From NCBI RefSeq assembly GCF_029227915.1, contig NC_079884.1, positions 6,264,001-6,328,000 of the forward strand: a stretch of DNA of 64,000 nt, written 5' to 3'. The translations under genes and the position numbers were made by a program. Below are positions 63,484-64,000 of the stretch, one piece after another. The notes under the pieces were generated by a model, which saw only the letters and a program-made list of their open reading frames with translations, was not told the origin of the DNA and did not search any database. Source of the DNA: Hydractinia symbiolongicarpus (taxonomy: Eukaryota; Cnidaria; Hydrozoa; Anthoathecata; Hydractiniidae). Position 1 is the first letter of the stretch. Each line of letters starts with the position of its first letter.

Positions 63484-64000
63484 ACGATTTTTTAAATTAT
63501 TTTTTCACCACTAAAACGCATAAGACTTGTAGTTTTCAAAAATGTTTTCATTTTTGATGAGACGCTGAATAAAAGAAGTTTAATCGCCGGCAAACGAAAA
63601 CACACGATTTCCCGTAAATCCCGGGCTTCGCCCGTATAGTCAGAAGTATACAAAGAAAGTACCCAGGGAGTAAACTCATTTCCCAAACGATATTTTAAAT
63701 TATTTTGTCACCACTAAAACGCATGAGACTTGTAGTTTTCAAAAGTGTTTTCATTTTCGATAAGACGCTGAATAAAAGAAGTTTAATCGCCGGCAAACGA
63801 AAACCCACGATTTCCCGTAAATCCCGGGCTTGGCCCGTATAGTCAAAAGTATACAAAGAAAGTACCCAGGGAGTAAACTCATTTCCCAAACGATTTTTTA
63901 AATTATTTTGTCACCACTAAAACGCATGAGACTTGTAGTTTTCAAAAGTGTTTTCATTTTTGATGAGACGCTGAATAAAAGAAGTTTAATCGCCGGCAAA
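63484..64000 (+). repeat. Start of a further HOR unit, cut by the window edge
   Basis: Opens with the CCAGAACG/CATAAGAC monomer as at 60,441, but is followed by two near-identical TTGTCACC monomers (63,690 and 63,893) with TTTTCAAAAGTG. The last monomer is incomplete at GCCGGCAAA. Confidence 0.75.

Larger units (their letters stand above)
1..64000 (+). repeat. Satellite DNA array, about 203-bp monomer, whole window
   Basis: The window is filled end to end by about 315 tandem copies of one unit. Successive copies of the phase point ACGATTTTTT lie 202-204 bp apart in almost every case. Every copy has the same order of landmarks: T/A-rich start, CACCACTAAAACGCATGAGA (positions 24-43), TTTTCATTTTTGATGAGACG (62-81), TTTAATCGCCGGCAAACGAA (96-115), ATTTCCCGTAAATCCCGGGC (124-143), GTATAG, and AAAGAAAGTACCCAGGGAGT (169-188). 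All copies have the same orientation. No stretch above about 30 bp fails to match the monomer, so there is no hidden unique DNA. The strand is arbitrary. The family is not recognised by name. A eukaryotic centromeric or other heterochromatic location is inferred from array length and HOR structure. Confidence 0.97.
23201..64000 (+). repeat. Satellite domain C
   Basis: About 200 monomers. Recurrent types carry CTGCACCACTAGAACGAATG, CTGCACCACTATAACGAATG with TTTCCAAAAATG, TTGTCACCACTAAAACG with TTTTCAGAAGTG, TACCACGATTTCCTTAAATC with CTTGTCCCG and GTTTAC, TTTCTAGAACGATTTTTT, TTTCTCCACTAAAACG, and ATCACGGGCTTGGCCCG. Many have AGTTGAATGTATCTAAAG or AGTTGAATGTATATAAAG in place of AGTCGAATGTATACAAAG. 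The array runs past the right edge. Confidence 0.85.

Noticed and set aside
1-64000. CRISPR array
   Set aside because: Repeats directly abut, with no short repeat alternating with unique spacers; the unit is about 203 bp and similar throughout.
1-64000. Transposon-derived repeat (LTR, MITE, Helitron) or rDNA/tRNA-derived satellite
   Set aside because: No terminal repeats, target-site duplications, protein-coding remnants, tRNA A/B boxes in proper spacing, or rRNA-like segments were recognised. A distant origin cannot be excluded without a database search.
1-64000. Telomeric, microsatellite or inverted segments inside the array
   Set aside because: None seen: every monomer reads in the same direction and no short simple repeat interrupts the array.

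Overview
The whole 64 kb window is one uninterrupted array of a tandemly repeated satellite DNA. The repeat unit is about 203 bp (normally 202-204) and gives roughly 315 monomers, all head-to-tail in the same orientation. I see no unique sequence, gene, RNA gene, transposon insertion, inverted segment or microsatellite block. The hand-read monomer is about 38% GC and has three parts: an AT-rich first half (about 26% GC, T-runs and A-runs), a GC-rich block at monomer positions 101-150 (about 62% GC, with GCCGGC and usually CCCGGG), and an intermediate tail. With monomer position 1 at ACGATTTTTT, there is a CGGGC-TTG-GCCCG dyad at 139-151, followed at once by a GTATA-N8-TATAC dyad at 151-168.

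A long array of this kind, with nested higher-order repeats (HORs), points to eukaryotic heterochromatin, and a centromeric or pericentromeric position is plausible. I do not recognise the satellite family and cannot name the species. The consensus is rich in CpG (13 in 203 bp, about 1.7 times expectation), which argues mildly against a genome with strong CpG decay.

Layout. Domain A (1-16,432) has 5-, 8-, 11- and 6-monomer HORs of 1.01, 1.62, 2.23 and 1.21 kb. It ends at a 92-bp truncated monomer (16,407-16,498), an abrupt fusion to the next family. Domain B (16,433 to about 23,200) is built on an 8-monomer HOR of 1,625 bp, with one 7-monomer version. Domain C (about 23,200-64,000) uses another set of monomer types. 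It contains HORs that start with a fixed pair of monomers at 23,402, 26,267, 29,131, 32,603, 34,992, 37,021, 40,899 and 44,014. It also contains a very recent tandem duplication of about 8 kb (about 29,046-36,935 copied at 36,936 to about 46,040), duplicated blocks at 47-54 kb, and a 10-mer then 15-mer HOR at 55,371-63,483.

No genes work together here. Short reading frames recur once per monomer as a by-product of periodicity; 203 is not a multiple of 3, so the frame shifts at each monomer, and most minus-strand frames lack an ATG. The biological interest is the record of unequal exchange: nested duplications, chimeric monomers, an 8-bp lineage marker and two sharp domain borders. Coordinates of monomers and HOR units were read by hand from the ACGA phase point and may be off by a few bases.
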